Source: Inonotus obliquus (lineage: Eukaryota > Basidiomycota > Agaricomycetes > Hymenochaetales > Hymenochaetaceae). Taken from it: DNA of 64,000 nucleotides. The position numbers and the translations under genes were made by a program. Below are positions 48,914 to 60,079 of this stretch, one piece after another. The notes under the pieces are model-generated. The model ran no database searches and was not told the DNA's origin. It saw only the letters and a program-made list of their open reading frames with translations. Where the stretch lies: assembly GCA_032164295.1 (NCBI GenBank), contig JAJHTX010000001.1, positions 1,116,001 through 1,180,000 of the forward strand. The letters are read 5' to 3'. Position 1 is the first letter of the stretch, and every line of letters starts with the position of its first letter.

Positions 48914-50289
48914 TCACGCAGCACAACAGTCCTTATCGCAGACGGGTACTGATTCTGACCTTCCCCAATTCGCGTGTCGCAGCCATTCTCCAAAGGTAAC
49001 TTTCGGAAACATGGGACTCGACGACTGGATACACTCCCGCCCAGCTTCCGGGTCCGTTCCAACAAGATACTCCCAATCGGCCTGAAGAGCGGCTTTTGAT
49101 TGATCGACTGCCACTGCGCTATAATAGAGGGATAGCGAATAACACGTGTACCGCAGAGGGTCTGTCTCGAAATTATAACCCCTTGGAAAAAATTCTTTCC
49201 ACCCGCAGGAAAAATATGCATCCTTCGCATCAAACATATCACGCGAACTTCCCCGTCTGAACTTGATAAGAGGATCACCTTTCGCGATGGTCTTCCCAGT
49301 ATATCCGAGCGTATACCATATCAAGACATACAGGAACGATTCCAGATCATGGTGGAACTCGTGAGTGTAAGAGTCCTTTGACGGGTCGAGGAGATCGCGC
49401 GCCATGAAAGGAGCCGTTCCGGAACGAATGTGTGACGAGGGCCCAGACCTTCCTATGCTTGCTAGATCGAAGTCCATGAGAACACCTATGTATTTGTTCT
49501 CGTCGTCGATGTAGTATGCAAGATTGTTGATGCTAATATCTCCGTGCAGGATATCGCACCTCGAATATAACTCGTGCGCACCTGAATCGGATAATCAGTC
49601 TGTAGTTCTAGGTTGCTCGCTGGTTACTCACATATAACGCATTGAATGAAAACATCCAAGAATATCTTCTGATCCGTGATGGTGTGGATCGGTTTATATT
49701 TCCTTTCGATCAAGATTCGCAACTCCTTAATCTCCTGTATTCCTGACTTTGTCGTACACCCGCTGATCAAAGTAGCGGTAGGAGAGTCATCGACCTCGAC
49801 CCCGTATCCAAGGATCTGAACAACATGCTTGGAATCAATTTTCCTTGCGTCCAATATGATTTCGTGCTCCTTCTTACGACCTACAACCTGCCAGGAAGTC
49901 TTCACGACTTTCGGCGTCCTCGGATCCTTGTCTACGTCAAGGGTAGCGCGATAAACTGCTGTCCCGCGCCCTGGTAGTGAATAAGCGGATTGACTGTGTT
50001 CTCCTTTCTGCACTCGAACTTCTTTCCATTTGTTCGTCGGATTAAGGACGTTGACTCGGAAGCTCATAGACCATGTTTTCTCGACGTGAGTATTGAACGG
50101 GTTGATATAACCTGTTTTGATATTGAACCCAAGGCCTCCCTGTTCGGTTAGGGGTTTCGTGGCGAAAAGCATTAGGAGGTTGGCGAGAGGCTGGAAGTTA
50201 TCCGTGAAATCGATTCCATCTGAGCAGACAAGATATGATGGGAGACGATATCGCAAATACACCATGGAGTTTTTCACAAGCGGTCCCAT
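48914..50289 (-). pseudogene. FunK1-type kinase 2, 5'-truncated
   Basis: Minus strand. The sequence begins at LVKNSMVYLRYRLPSYLVCS (50289) and runs through WKEVRVQKGEHSQSAYSLPG and VVKTSWQVVGRKKEHEIILD, an intron (about 49590-49640), DILHGDIS (HGD), MDFDLASIGRSGPSSHIRSG, PFMARDLLDPS and ESFLYVLIWYTLGYT, to the end VCDKDCCAA. The N-terminal 300 residues present in FunK1-4 are missing, because the homology stops at the breakpoint of an inverted repeat at 50290. No promoter or upstream exon is recognised. It is a tandem paralogue of FunK1-1 (offset about 6.4 kb) and an inverted near-identical partner of the middle of FunK1-3. Confidence 0.75.
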
Positions 50290-52290
50290 GAGGAGCTTTG
50301 GAGCTCTGTCACTGTTGAGAGATTACCTGCGATATCCGCATCGATCTTTGAAATACCAGCTAGGGTTTTGGCCAATATTCTAAATATCGAAATGTACATA
50401 TATCGCACGTGATGATACTTCAAATATTGATTGGACATTTGTTATTTCGACCCATTTGGAAACTGTAATTGCCCGTGGTCAAAGCTTCCTATCATGTCAG
50501 TCACGGTGGTGAAGATTCTTACAAGCTACTTTCCGTCTCAACTCAGACAACACCAACGCCCTTAGCACACCAATGAGAGCTTTCCTTTTACGGCGGATTA
50601 TACAAGATACCGTATAGAGCCCTACGTGATGAAAGACGCCAAGGACCGAAATAATGAAGGGATCAGTTTCAAGGATACGACGAGGCTTATATTCGATGTC
50701 ATCCGAGAAACATGGGGGATGTCTACCAGGACGTCATTCACAATGGTGCATTCACCAGGGCAAAGACCGAACTTGAACAAGTGCTCAGCGATGGCACATC
50801 CAAGGAGGGGGACATGTATGGTGGGCTGGCGGCAATGTGTAACGCTGTCCTGGATCCAGCTGCGAAACGTATCAATGAGAAGGACGTCACAACTCTCTAT
50901 TCTGGTGATCATTCGATAGTATCAAGCTACGTGGTTCGGAAGCCTGATATGGTCTAGGTGCCCAAATGTTATGGAGTCCGCACTTTGAGATTTGGCTATC
51001 TTATCGATGACACTGAGTTGCAAGTGCGCGCATCATCGAAGCACGTTCTTCTCCCTTCTGAACTAAAGACACAGAATCCAAAGAGAGAATCCGATGAGCA
51101 GCAGGCTCCAGGACACACCACAAAAGAGGCGATCACGAGTAGTTCTCGCCGTCGTACAACCACTAGCAACACTAGCTCTGGACGAAAGAAGAGCAATACA
51201 CAAACCGACGTACTCACGCAGAAAGATACGAGGGAGAACAGAGATCTCGAACTTCAGCTTGCCAGTTATGCAGCCGAGATGTGCAGCGTTGGTGGGGACC
51301 GAATATACTCCATGGGACTGCTTGTGAAAAACTCCATGGTGTATTTGCGATATCGTCTCCCATCATATCTTGTCTGCTCAGATGGAATCGATTTCACGGA
51401 TAACTTCCAGCCTCTCGCCAACCTCCTAATGCTTTTCGCCACGAAACCCCTAACCGAACAGGGAGGCCTTGGGTTCAATATCAAAACAGGTTATATCAAC
51501 CCGTTCAATACTCACGTCGAGAAAACATGGTCTATGAGCTTCCGAGTCAACGTCCTTAATCCGACGAACAAATGGAAAGAAGTTCGAGTGCAGAAAGGAG
51601 AACACAGTCAATCCGCTTATTCACTACCAGGGCGCGGGACAGCAGTTTATCGCGCTACCCTTGACGTAGACAAGGATCCGAGGACGCCGAAAGTCGTGAA
51701 GACTTCCTGGCAGGTTGTAGGTCGTAAGAAGGAGCACGAAATCATATTGGACGCAAGGAAAATTGATTCCAAGCATGTTGTTCAGATCCTTGGATACGGG
51801 GTCGAGGTCGATGACTCTCCTACCGCTACTTTGATCAGCGGGTGTACGACAAAGTCAGGAATACAGGAGATTAAGGAGTTGCGAATCTTGATCGAAAGGA
51901 AATATAAACCGATCCACACCATCACGGATCAGAAGATATTCTTGGATGTTTTCATTCAATGCGTTATATGTGAGTAACCAGCGAGCAACCTAGAACTACA
52001 GACTGATTATCCGATTCAGGTGCGCACGAGTTATATTCGAGGTGCGATATCCTGCACGGAGATATTAGCATCAACAATCTTGCATACTACATCGACGACG
52101 AGAACAGATACATAGGTGTTCTCATGGACTTCGATCTAGCAAGCATAGGAAGGTCTGGGCCCTCGTCACACATTCGTTCCGGAACGGCTCCTTTCATGGC
52201 GCGCGATCTCCTCGACCCGTCAAAGGACTCTTACACTCACGAGTTCCACCATGATCTGGAATCGTTCCTGTATGTCTTGATGTGGTACAC
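49310..52290. repeat. Large inverted repeat, arms about 0.98 kb, spacer about 1.0 kb
   Basis: The left arm, about 49310-50290 (FunK1-2, minus strand), and the right arm, about 51312-52290 (FunK1-3, plus strand), encode almost identical residues and read as near-identical DNA. Outside the arms the two copies diverge abruptly at both ends. The spacer carries the N-terminal half of FunK1-3. Confidence 0.88.
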
Positions 52291-52681
52291 ACTCGGATAT
52301 ACCGGGAACGTCATTCCGAAAGATGATCCTCTTTTCAAGTTCAGACGGGGAAGTTCGCGTGATATGCTTATAGCGAAGAAGGGGTATTTTGCTTGGGAGT
52401 GGGAAGGATTTTTTCCAAATGGCTATACTCCCGAGACAGATCCTCTGCGGTTCTCGTGTTATTCGCTATCTGTTTATCTTGCCAAGGTTGCTATAAGCCA
52501 ACAAACAGCCAAAATGCGGGCCGACGAGGAGCGACAATACAGAGAGCGCGGAATCATGGAAGGACACACTTTGAATCCACCCAATCCCGAGCTCATGAAG
52601 GTTACATTCAAGCTTTGGCTGAAACACATGGGGTGGGATACATTAGGACTTGTTTGTGGCAAGTACTGTTGTGTTCCGTGA
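50626..52681 (+). pseudogene. FunK1-type kinase 3, mosaic and broken
   Basis: Plus strand. The 5' part (50626-51300) matches FunK1-4: FNKAKTELEQVL-like region, AMCNAVLD, SSRRRTTTSNTSSGRKKSNT, DVLTQKD, LQLASYAAEMCSVGGDRIYS. The middle (51312-52290) matches FunK1-2, and the 3' end (VIPKDDPLFKFRRGSSRD; ISQQTAKMRADEERQYRERG; VCGKYCCVP) matches FunK1-4/5. Defects are a one-base frame change near 50710 and a TAG at about 50955 where FunK1-4 reads a Leu codon (KPDMV|LVPK). The catalytic motif is DILHGDIS. The intron between QCVIC and AHELYSRCDI is kept. The gene cannot make a full-length protein as it stands, but 50958-52681 is open. Confidence 0.8.
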
Positions 52682-52699
52682 GTATAATATGGTCTTGAA

Positions 52700-52960
52700 A
52701 GCTAGCTGTAACATACCACTGTCCAGTGTACTACCAGTGTTAGAGCGTCAATACATTGTTTGGAATAAACATGTGTTATTCATGTATTTCGACTCCGACT
52801 ATTCATTCTGAGTCCTGTGTCTCCTGCCGAACGCCTCAAATGCGCAATAAACAGATGAAACTCAAGATAGCCCCAAAGATCAGATTCTCTTCGGCTACCT
52901 GTGTTTCGCACTATCACGTGTACTCTCCCTTATCAGTAACAACCAGGTTCGGGAGGAGGC
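52700..52960. other. Short spacer between FunK1-3 and a FunK1 relic
   Basis: No gene is seen; it is probably the FunK1-3 3' UTR and flanking DNA. Confidence 0.4.
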
Positions 52961-52969
52961 AAGAGCATG

Positions 52970-54030
52970 CACTCAGTCTTCGTATTGATTCCAACTCAAT
53001 GCTTTGTATCCCAGAGGAGGTTCAGATCAAGAGACAGCTCTAACATCTCTCACTTGGATCACGGAATGTCAGTCCAAGAGACCAAAGTACCATCAGAACA
53101 TCCTCGATGTTCACAGAATACCGTACCGATTCCAAGGAAAGATGAAAAACTCGGAAAAGGAGAGGGTGATACTATCCGGCATAGAAGATATGCTGACAAG
53201 ACACAATTCATCCGGGGCATAGGGCACAGTGTCGCAACAGATACATCTCCTGCGATTTCGCTATTCAGCGAATGCACAAAATCAGTTATCAACGGTGCCA
53301 AGAAGAATGAGCCACGAATTCTACTTGAGACTAAGCATAGGCCAATCTACGAATCAAACACCAGAGCGTATTCCGGGATGTTTTCAAGCAATGCGTTATA
53401 CGTGAGTGCACAACAAAGAAGTCACGAAAACGCTTGTATCAGGCGCCCACAATCTATATTCGAAGAATGGTATTCTTCATCGTGATATTAATATAAACAG
53501 TCTTGTGTACTATGTTGGAATGGACCAAAAGACTTATAGGTGTCCTCACGGATTTCAATATCGCACGTGTTGGGCTAACCGATCTGGCATCGCGCATACG
53601 TCCCGGTTCCTTTCATGGCACGCGATCTCCTCGACCCATTAATGAAATCTCACGCTCACCAGTTACACTATGATCTGGAACCGGTCCTGTATATCTTGAT
53701 GTGGTACACCCTCGGATATAAGAACCGTTCCGAAAGGGGATTCTCTGGTCGAGGAATTTCGCGTGATATGATTATAGAGAAGAAGGGGTATTTCGCCTGC
53801 CCAGTGAACGCTCGAATCAGGTGCACACGAATTATATTGGTCAACTTTCTCCATCATGATGTGTGCATGCACAATATGGCGTATCGTATTGGAGAGGACC
53901 AGAAACTTACAGGTGTCCTCATAGATTTCGACCTGGAATGCATTGGACAGACCCCGCGTACTTCCTGGCTCAGCTCCTTTCATGGCATACGATTATGACG
54001 ACCCGTCGAGTAAATCCTGCACGTATCCGT
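52970..54030 (+). pseudogene. FunK1 relic with two tandem catalytic-loop pieces
   Basis: First part: FRGIGHS/RYADKTQF linker, FSSNALYV exon end, ILHRDININSLVYYVGMDQK, then after a frame change DLLDPLMKSHAHQLHYDLEP with YILMWYTLGYK and SRDMIIEKKGYFACPV. At about 53815 a second catalytic region starts without the rest of a kinase: VNFLHHDVCMHNMAYRIG, TGVLIDFDLECIGQTPRTSW and SSFHGIRL. Several frame changes and stops separate the pieces. The second piece matches the relic at 58890-59270 more closely than it matches FunK1-1 to FunK1-5. Confidence 0.75.
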
Positions 54031-54199
54031 TCCGCTATGAATTGGAGTTCTTCCTGTGTGTCTTGCACCCTCGGAAATAACAGGGAAGCCATGAACGTAA
54101 CTACCATTACTGACAATTGATTCCATCACATTTCGAGGGCAAATTCGACGGCAACGTGTAGGTCCTTTTATTTCTTGTTAGGTATCCAAGGGTGCCCCA

Positions 54200-54400
54200 T
54201 ACTCCGATGACCTTATCATTCGACTCGGTCTTGCATAATCTGCTCCTGTATACGTACAATGAGATGGCCGACTTGGCCGACCGACATCGCAGTTGGTAGA
54301 GTATGGACCGCCGACTTGACTCCAAGAACTGGGGAGGTTTGAATCTCAGTGCGTCGAGCTTTCATTATTGCGGAAGTGCAAGACAAAAGAAACACGTGGA
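54200..54400 (+). repeat. tRNA(Trp)-like repeat, copy A
   Basis: Contains CGCAGTTGGTAGAG, similar to a tRNA A box, TTGACTCCAAGAA, like a Trp (CCA) anticodon arm, and AGGTTTGAATCTC, like a B box, in the right order and about the right spacing. A diverged inverted copy lies at 58600-58745. Acceptor-stem pairing is poor, so it is more likely a tRNA-derived short repeat than a gene. Confidence 0.35.
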
Positions 54401-54626
54401 GTTGTATTCTTGATGATAATTAATCTTACTCTCAGAATGGATCCGTGCGGGTGGTCGACCTGGCTGCTCGTAACCGAAGCACTTCAACAAAATGTTTCGA
54501 GCTCTCTACTCAGTCTGAATTTCGACCTGCTTTTGGGTATATTATGACTGGTGAGTGTGCATTTGTATCACAGCGCCGAGCGGGCAAGAAAGAATGCTAG
54601 TGGGGGTGGTGTTTAAAATTTCTTTT

Positions 54627-54750
54627 TGCCGATAATTAAATATCGATAAGCATATCGGCACGTGGTGTATGCTTATAATTGAAATAACAGCCCTAGTACT
54701 TGCTACTAGGGAAATACTTGGAACTCCGTCCGGGTAAAAGTGTCACGGAA
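54627..54750. repeat. Hairpin-rich fragment related to the TIR element at 60080-60912
   Basis: Contains the inverted repeat TGCCGATA (54627-54634) / TATCGGCA (54653-54660), the inverted repeat CCCTAGTA (54691-54698) / TACTAGGG, and CCGGGTAAAAGTGTCACGG, which occurs inverted at about 60108-60128 just inside the left end of the 60-kb element. It is probably a remnant of one end of the same family. Confidence 0.5.
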
Positions 54751-54817
54751 CTAGATTCGCGAGCAATAAGACATCATTGTCACAACTAGCTTTTCAATAT
54801 TAATATCATATTAAAAC

Positions 54818-57098
54818 TTATGGAGCACAGCAGTCCTTGCCACAAGCAAGTGCTGATGTGTTCCACCCCATGTATTGCAGCCAAAGCTCGAAGGTGACCT
54901 TCATGAACTCGGGATTGGGCGCATTCAACGTACGACCGTCCACAATTCCGCGCTCTCTATTTCGTTGCTCCTTGTCGGCCCGCAATTTTGCTGTTTGTTG
55001 ACTGATTGCTACCATGGCATAATAACCGGATAGCTCATGGCACCAGTACTTCAGAAGGTCCGTCTCGGGATCACAGCCTCGTGGAAATATTCTCTCCCAC
55101 CCGCGGGAAAAGTATGCATCCTTCGCATCAAACATATCACGCGAACTTCCCCGTCTGAACTTGAAAAGAGGATCATCTTTCGGAATGACGTTCCCGGTAT
55201 ATCCGAGTGTGTACCACATCAAGACATACAGGAACGATTCCAGATCATGGTGGAACTCGTGAGTGTAAGAGTCCTTTGACGGGTCGAGGAGATCGCGCGC
55301 CATGAAAGGAGCCGTTCCGGAACGAATGTGTGACGAGGGCCCAGACCTTCCTATGCTTGCTAGATCGAAGTCCATGAGAACACCTATGTATTTGTTCTCG
55401 TCGTTGATGTAGTATGCAAGATTGCTGATGCTAATATCTCGGTGAAGAATATTGTCCCTCGAATATAACTCGTGCGCGCCTAAATCGGATAATCAGTCTG
55501 TGGTTTCGGGTTGCTCGCTGGTTACTCACATATAACGCATTGCATGAAAACATCCAAGAATATCTTCTGATCTGTGATGGTATGGATCGGTTTGTATTCT
55601 CTTTCGATCAAGATACGCAACTCCTTAATCTCCTCTATTTTTGACTTTGTCGTACACCCGCTGATCAAAGTAGCGGTAGGAGAGTCATCGACCTCGACCC
55701 CGTATCCAAAGATCTGAACAACATGCTCGGAATCAATTTTCCTTGCGTCCAATATGATTTCGTGCTCCTTCTTACGACCTACAACCTGCCAGGAAGTCTT
55801 CACGACTTTCGGTGTACTCGAATCTTCATCTCCGTCAAAGGTGACGCGATAAACTGCTGTCCCACGTCCTAGCAGTGAATATGTGGATCGGATGAGTTCT
55901 CCTTTCTGCACTCGGACTTCTTTCGACTGCTCCTCTGAGTCAAGGAACCTAAAGTTCATAGACAATGTTTTCTCGTCGCGAGTATTGAACGGGTTGATAT
56001 AACCTGTTTTGATATTGAACCCGAGGCCACCCTTTCCGGTTAGGGGCTTTGTGGCGAAAAGCGTTAGGAGGTTGGCGAGAGGCTGGAAGTTAGCCATGAT
56101 ATCGATTCCATCTGAGCAGACAAGATATGATGGGTGATAATATCGCAAATACACCACGGAGTTCTTCACAAGAAGTCCCATGGCATAGACTCGGTCCCCG
56201 CCAACGCTGCACATCTCAGCCGCATAACTGGCAAGCTGAAGTTCGGGGTCTCTGTTCTCCTTCGAGTCTTTCTGCGTGAGTACATCGTCATGTGTATTGC
56301 CCTTCTTTCGTCCAGAGCCAGTGCTGCCAGTGGTCGTACGACGGCGAGAACCACTTGTGATCACCTTACTTGTAGCGTGTCCTGAAGCTTGCTGCTCGTC
56401 GGATTCGTCCAAACTTCTCTTTAGTTTCTCCCTCTTTATTTCAAAGGGGAGAAGGACGTGATTCCATGATGCACGCACTTGCGACTCAGTGCCATCGATA
56501 AATGTTAAAGTTCTGTCTCCATCGCGTTTGGGCACCAAGACCATATCAGGCTTCCGAACTGCAAAGCCTGATACTATCGGGTAATCACCGGAATAGAGAA
56601 CCGTGATGTCCTTCCCACCGATAGGTTTCGCAGCTAAATCTAGGACAGCATTACACATTGCTGCAAGTCCACTATACATGTCCCTCTCCTTGGATTTGCC
56701 ATCGCGGAGTACTTGTTCAAGTTCGGTCTTTGCCTTGGTGAATGCACCATTGTGAGTGACGTCCTTGTAGACAGACCCCATGTTTCTCGAATCAGCATCG
56801 TTGACATCGAATATAATCCTCGTCATCTCCTCGAAGCCGATCCCTCCATTATTTCGGTCCCTGAGGCTTTCCATCAGGTGGGGGTCTGCACTGTCTCTTG
56901 TATAAGTCGCCGAAAAGGGAACAGCTCTCGTTGGTGTGCTACGGGCGTTGTTGTTGTCTGAGTTGAGACGGAAAGTAGCTTGTGAGAATCTCCACCACCG
57001 TGACTGATTTGATAGGAAGGTGAAGTCGCGCGGTACCTCAGTGAGCTGAACTACCACGTGACCTCTACCTTCCCTTATATACACACTCACCAGTCATG
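54818..57098 (-). CDS. FunK1-type protein kinase 4 (full length)
   Basis: The best-preserved family member. Exon 1 runs without a stop from about 57090 to about 55523 (522 codons): RDRNNGGIGFEEMTRIIFDV, TKAKTELEQVLRDGKSKERD, AMCNAVLDLAAKPIGGKDIT, a Ser/Arg-rich linker (SGSRRRTTTGSTGSGRKKGN), LQLASYAAEMCSVGGDRVYA, LRYYHPSYLVCSDGIDIMAN, KTSWQVVGRKKEHEIILDAR and DQKIFLDVFMQCVIC. After a short intron, exon 2 (54818-55479) has NILHRDISISNLAYY (intact HRD), GVLMDFDLASIGRSGPSSHI, PFMARDLLDPS, the ESFLYVLMWYTLGYT helix and the end ACGKDCCAP. FunK1 is a fungal-expanded kinase family with DFD in place of DFG. The start is probably ATG at 57098 with a very early intron (ATGACTG|GTGAGT); the exact junction is unresolved. 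Confidence 0.82.
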
Positions 57099-57099
57099 A

Positions 57100-58590
57100 T
57101 AAACGCAAAGCAGGTCGAAGTTCAGGCTGTGAGTAGAGAGATCGATGATAAGCTAGATGTGGATGTAGACTACTGCCAACAGGAATGCGTCCTTTATATG
57201 CTACTCGAAAGATTCCATTTGGTTATCATGTTCAGCACAAGAAGTAGATTCGCCACATAAAATACAAATAGCAACCATACCGCGGAGTATGCAGAAACAA
57301 GTAATAGAAGCCGAGACCATGAGAATATATTGGTGGCGCACAGGGAGCAAAATATGTGTACATATAAGGTAAGAAAAAGCAGCCACTCTTTTGATCGATA
57401 TCAACAAAAAGAAACGATCAAATGGCGACTCATCAGTCAGAGGTGGAACAGAAATCTTTTCCTGTGATTTTGCAATTCAGGTGATTCCCTCTTGTACTGT
57501 ACCGCATGACTGAGGTTTTCTGGAAGAGATTCGATCTCTGATATGCCACATAATAGCGTATTATTCAAGGGATTTGTGCCCCACTCGAATTGACCGAGTT
57601 CCCCCCATACCGTAACGCGTGCTCCTTTGACGTGGTGGACTTTACGCAGATCTGTATAAAGAATATCGAGCTCTTGGAGACGGCTCAAGCGTGATTAGCA
57701 TTCTCTGTACTTCAAATTAATAATCGCAAAGAGATGTAGTATTACAGGTTGACTAACTTTCTGACACCTAGTTTATCCTGAATAGCTCAGTTACAGTATG
57801 AATATGGGGCGCTTGTCTTTATTCGAGCATCGAGATTGTGAGCAGATAGTCGGATGTATTCCAGCTTCCTTCGTTAGATCAATTGGAGGGATCGGAAAGT
57901 TTTGTGCTATTTGTGCTACCGAAGGCACATCCCCCCCCCGGAATATGCCTGTGGTCCAGTGCGACTATACTGTCGATAGGATATCTTGTTGAGGGTCCCT
58001 TGTAATTGAAGCTCTTTCCATAATTTTAGGGCTCGACCATTCAACTGAGCGAGCCATTCCTGTTCTGTGTCCCTGAATGTGCTTCTGTTTAATAGTAATG
58101 TGTATTAATTTCTCATAGTGCAACGAAAATGGAGATAGTCGCCCCCAAATACAATAAACTGAATGGAGTGGGCGGTCACTTGAGATACAGCGGGCCAAGA
58201 CTGCACCCATGTGAGTTGCGTTGTTACTTCAAGCCAGAGTACTCGCCTTATTGGATCAGAGATGGACCTGTATTCGTCTGACGAGGTCGTGCCAATTAGA
58301 TGAAGATCAGTACCACAGCCAATACCATCTTGAGGTGCTTCCATTACTAGCTATCCAGATTGACCACCCGCACAGATCGATTCTGAGAGCAAGATCAATT
58401 ATCATCAAGAATATAAAGCCGCGAATTTCTTCGCTACAGTAGACTTCTTTCTTGCACTCTAGAAAGGGTGGAGAGGTTGACGAAGGATGTGTTTAAGAGG
58501 TGTCAAGTCCAAGTCACATCGCAAAATTGGTGCACTCGATGGCGCGATTCACCACTCCAGGGTCCTTTCCCTGGACCTTCGCTTTTGACA
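57100..58590. other. Intergenic between FunK1-4 and a relic
   Basis: Short frames only. A minus-strand frame at 57437-57688 (RLQELDILYTDLRKVH; ISEIESLPENLSHAV) faintly resembles an F-box/LRR protein fragment, but nothing continues it. 57930-57940 has a run of C. Confidence 0.4.
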
Positions 58591-58599
58591 GCTCACTGT

Positions 58600-58745
58600 C
58601 GCATTATGAAAACTCGACGCACTGAGATTCGCACCTCCACAGTTCTTGGAGTCAAGTCGGCGGTCCATACTATACCAACTGCGATGTCGGTCGGCCAAGT
58701 CGGCCATCTCATTGTGCATATACAGGAGTAGATTATGCAAGGCCG
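58600..58745 (-). repeat. tRNA(Trp)-like repeat, copy B
   Basis: Inverted copy of the repeat at 54200-54400, sharing GGCCGACTTGGCCGACCGAC, CGCAGTTGGTA, TTGACTCCAAGAACT and the flanking CGACTCGG and GCATAATCTNCTCCTGTATA. The B-box region is changed (AGGTGCGAATCTC). Confidence 0.35.
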
Positions 58746-58889
58746 AGTCGAATGATAAGGTCATTGGAGTATGGGGCGTCCTTGGATACCTAACAAGAAA
58801 GTAACAGGACCAATATGTTGCCCTCGAATTTGCCCTCGAAATGTGATGAAATCAATTGTCAGAATTGCCACTTACGTTCATGGCTTCCC

Positions 58890-59660
58890 CGTTATTCCCG
58901 AGGGTATACGACATGCAGGAATAATTTCAATTCATAGTGGAATGGATACGTGCAGGATATAATCGACGGGTCGAGATGATCGTATGCCATGAAAGGAGCT
59001 GAGCCAGAAAGTACATGGAGTCTGTCCAATGCATGCCAGATCGAAATCCATGAGGACACCTGTACGTTTCCGGTCCTCTCCAACACGATACGCCAGATTT
59101 AGCATGATGAAGAAACATGACTTTCGAATACGGTTTGTGTGCACCTGATTCGAGCGTTCAGTCCGTCTCAATGGGTCCGTCGTTTTAAAACTCACATATA
59201 ACGCATTGCATGAAAACATCCAGAAATATTCTGGGGTTCTCGATGGCAAAGATTGGGATTTCCTTCTTCTCACTTAAGTAGGATATGTAGCTCCGTCGGC
59301 GCGAGGTCGTTGTCCTTCTCTTTCGCACGTTCGCTGGATAGCGAAACCTCAGGCGACCCAACTATCTCAATACTGTGCCGTATACCACGGACGTTTTGCG
59401 TCTTGTCGGCATACCTTGCATGCGGGATATCACCCTCTTCCTTTCTGAGTTCCTCATCTTTCCTTGAAATCGTTACGGGTTTCCGTGAGCATTGGGGAAT
59501 TTCCGACAGTACTTCGGTTTCATGATTGTTGCTCCATGATCCAGAGGAGAGATTTTAGAACTGTTGTGATCGTTTCCCTCAACCTTGGATCCCTCTGATA
59601 CGAAGCAGAAAGCTGGAATCGATACGAAGAATGGAGTGCACAATCTCGTCTCTTCACCCA
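58890..59660 (-). pseudogene. FunK1 relic, minus strand
   Basis: From the 5' side (about 59600) it shows RYADKTQNVRGIRHSI and a SLSSERAKEKDN linker, then PEYFWMFSCNALYVS, a decayed intron and catalytic loop (FFIMLNLAYRVGEDRK, the HRD lost), TGVLMDFDLACIGQTPCTFW and SSFHGIRSSRPVDY. Frames are interrupted several times. It is an inverted, partly collinear counterpart of the relic at 52970-54030, and both carry the tRNA-like repeat downstream, so the whole 1.3-kb block was duplicated in inverse orientation. Confidence 0.72.
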
Positions 59661-59695
59661 ATTGCAGTGGACGAGATGAGCTAGCTAAACGACTA

Positions 59696-59878
59696 AGGCC
59701 CCGCTCGGCTGCACCTGTTAGCTAACTTTTTGGCGTATGGGAAAGTTGCTAAGCGAGGTTAGTTAACAGGAAGTGACAAAAAGCGTGACGCGATGGATCG
59801 CATTGCCTGCAAAAGAGCCCTGTGACAGCCTGTGACAAGTCAGTTAACGGGGCTCCCCGTTGCAGCCGAGCGGGGCCT
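59696..59878. mobile_element. 183-bp MITE with 18-bp perfect TIRs (hAT-like)
   Basis: AGGCCCCGCTCGGCTGCA at 59696-59713 is exactly inverted at 59861-59878. A second internal inverted pair is formed by CTGTTAGCTAAC and GTTAGTTAACAG. The GGCCCCGC ends resemble fungal hAT-type MITEs. The flanks (AAACGACT / AAACAGGA) share only part of an 8-bp duplication, so the element is old or the target site has mutated. No coding capacity. Confidence 0.8.
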
Positions 59879-60079
59879 AAACAGGAAGGGAGCGCCCACG
59901 TGATGGTGCGAAGCAAAGGTACAAGCGGCCTTATGCGGCTACCGTCATTTCTTTACCATTACCATTATTATCTTTATGCCTTCTGTAGCTTGATCTGTTT
60001 CTTGCAAAGTCGAGGCGTTGGCTTCTCTGGTAGGAGACATAGGGGTGAACAGTCGAGATCGAAATGCTATCATTTACTG

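Noticed and set aside
54001..54120. A further kinase exon after the relic
   Set aside because: Only a few residues resemble the FunK1 helix and the frame is broken; included in the relic region as flank.
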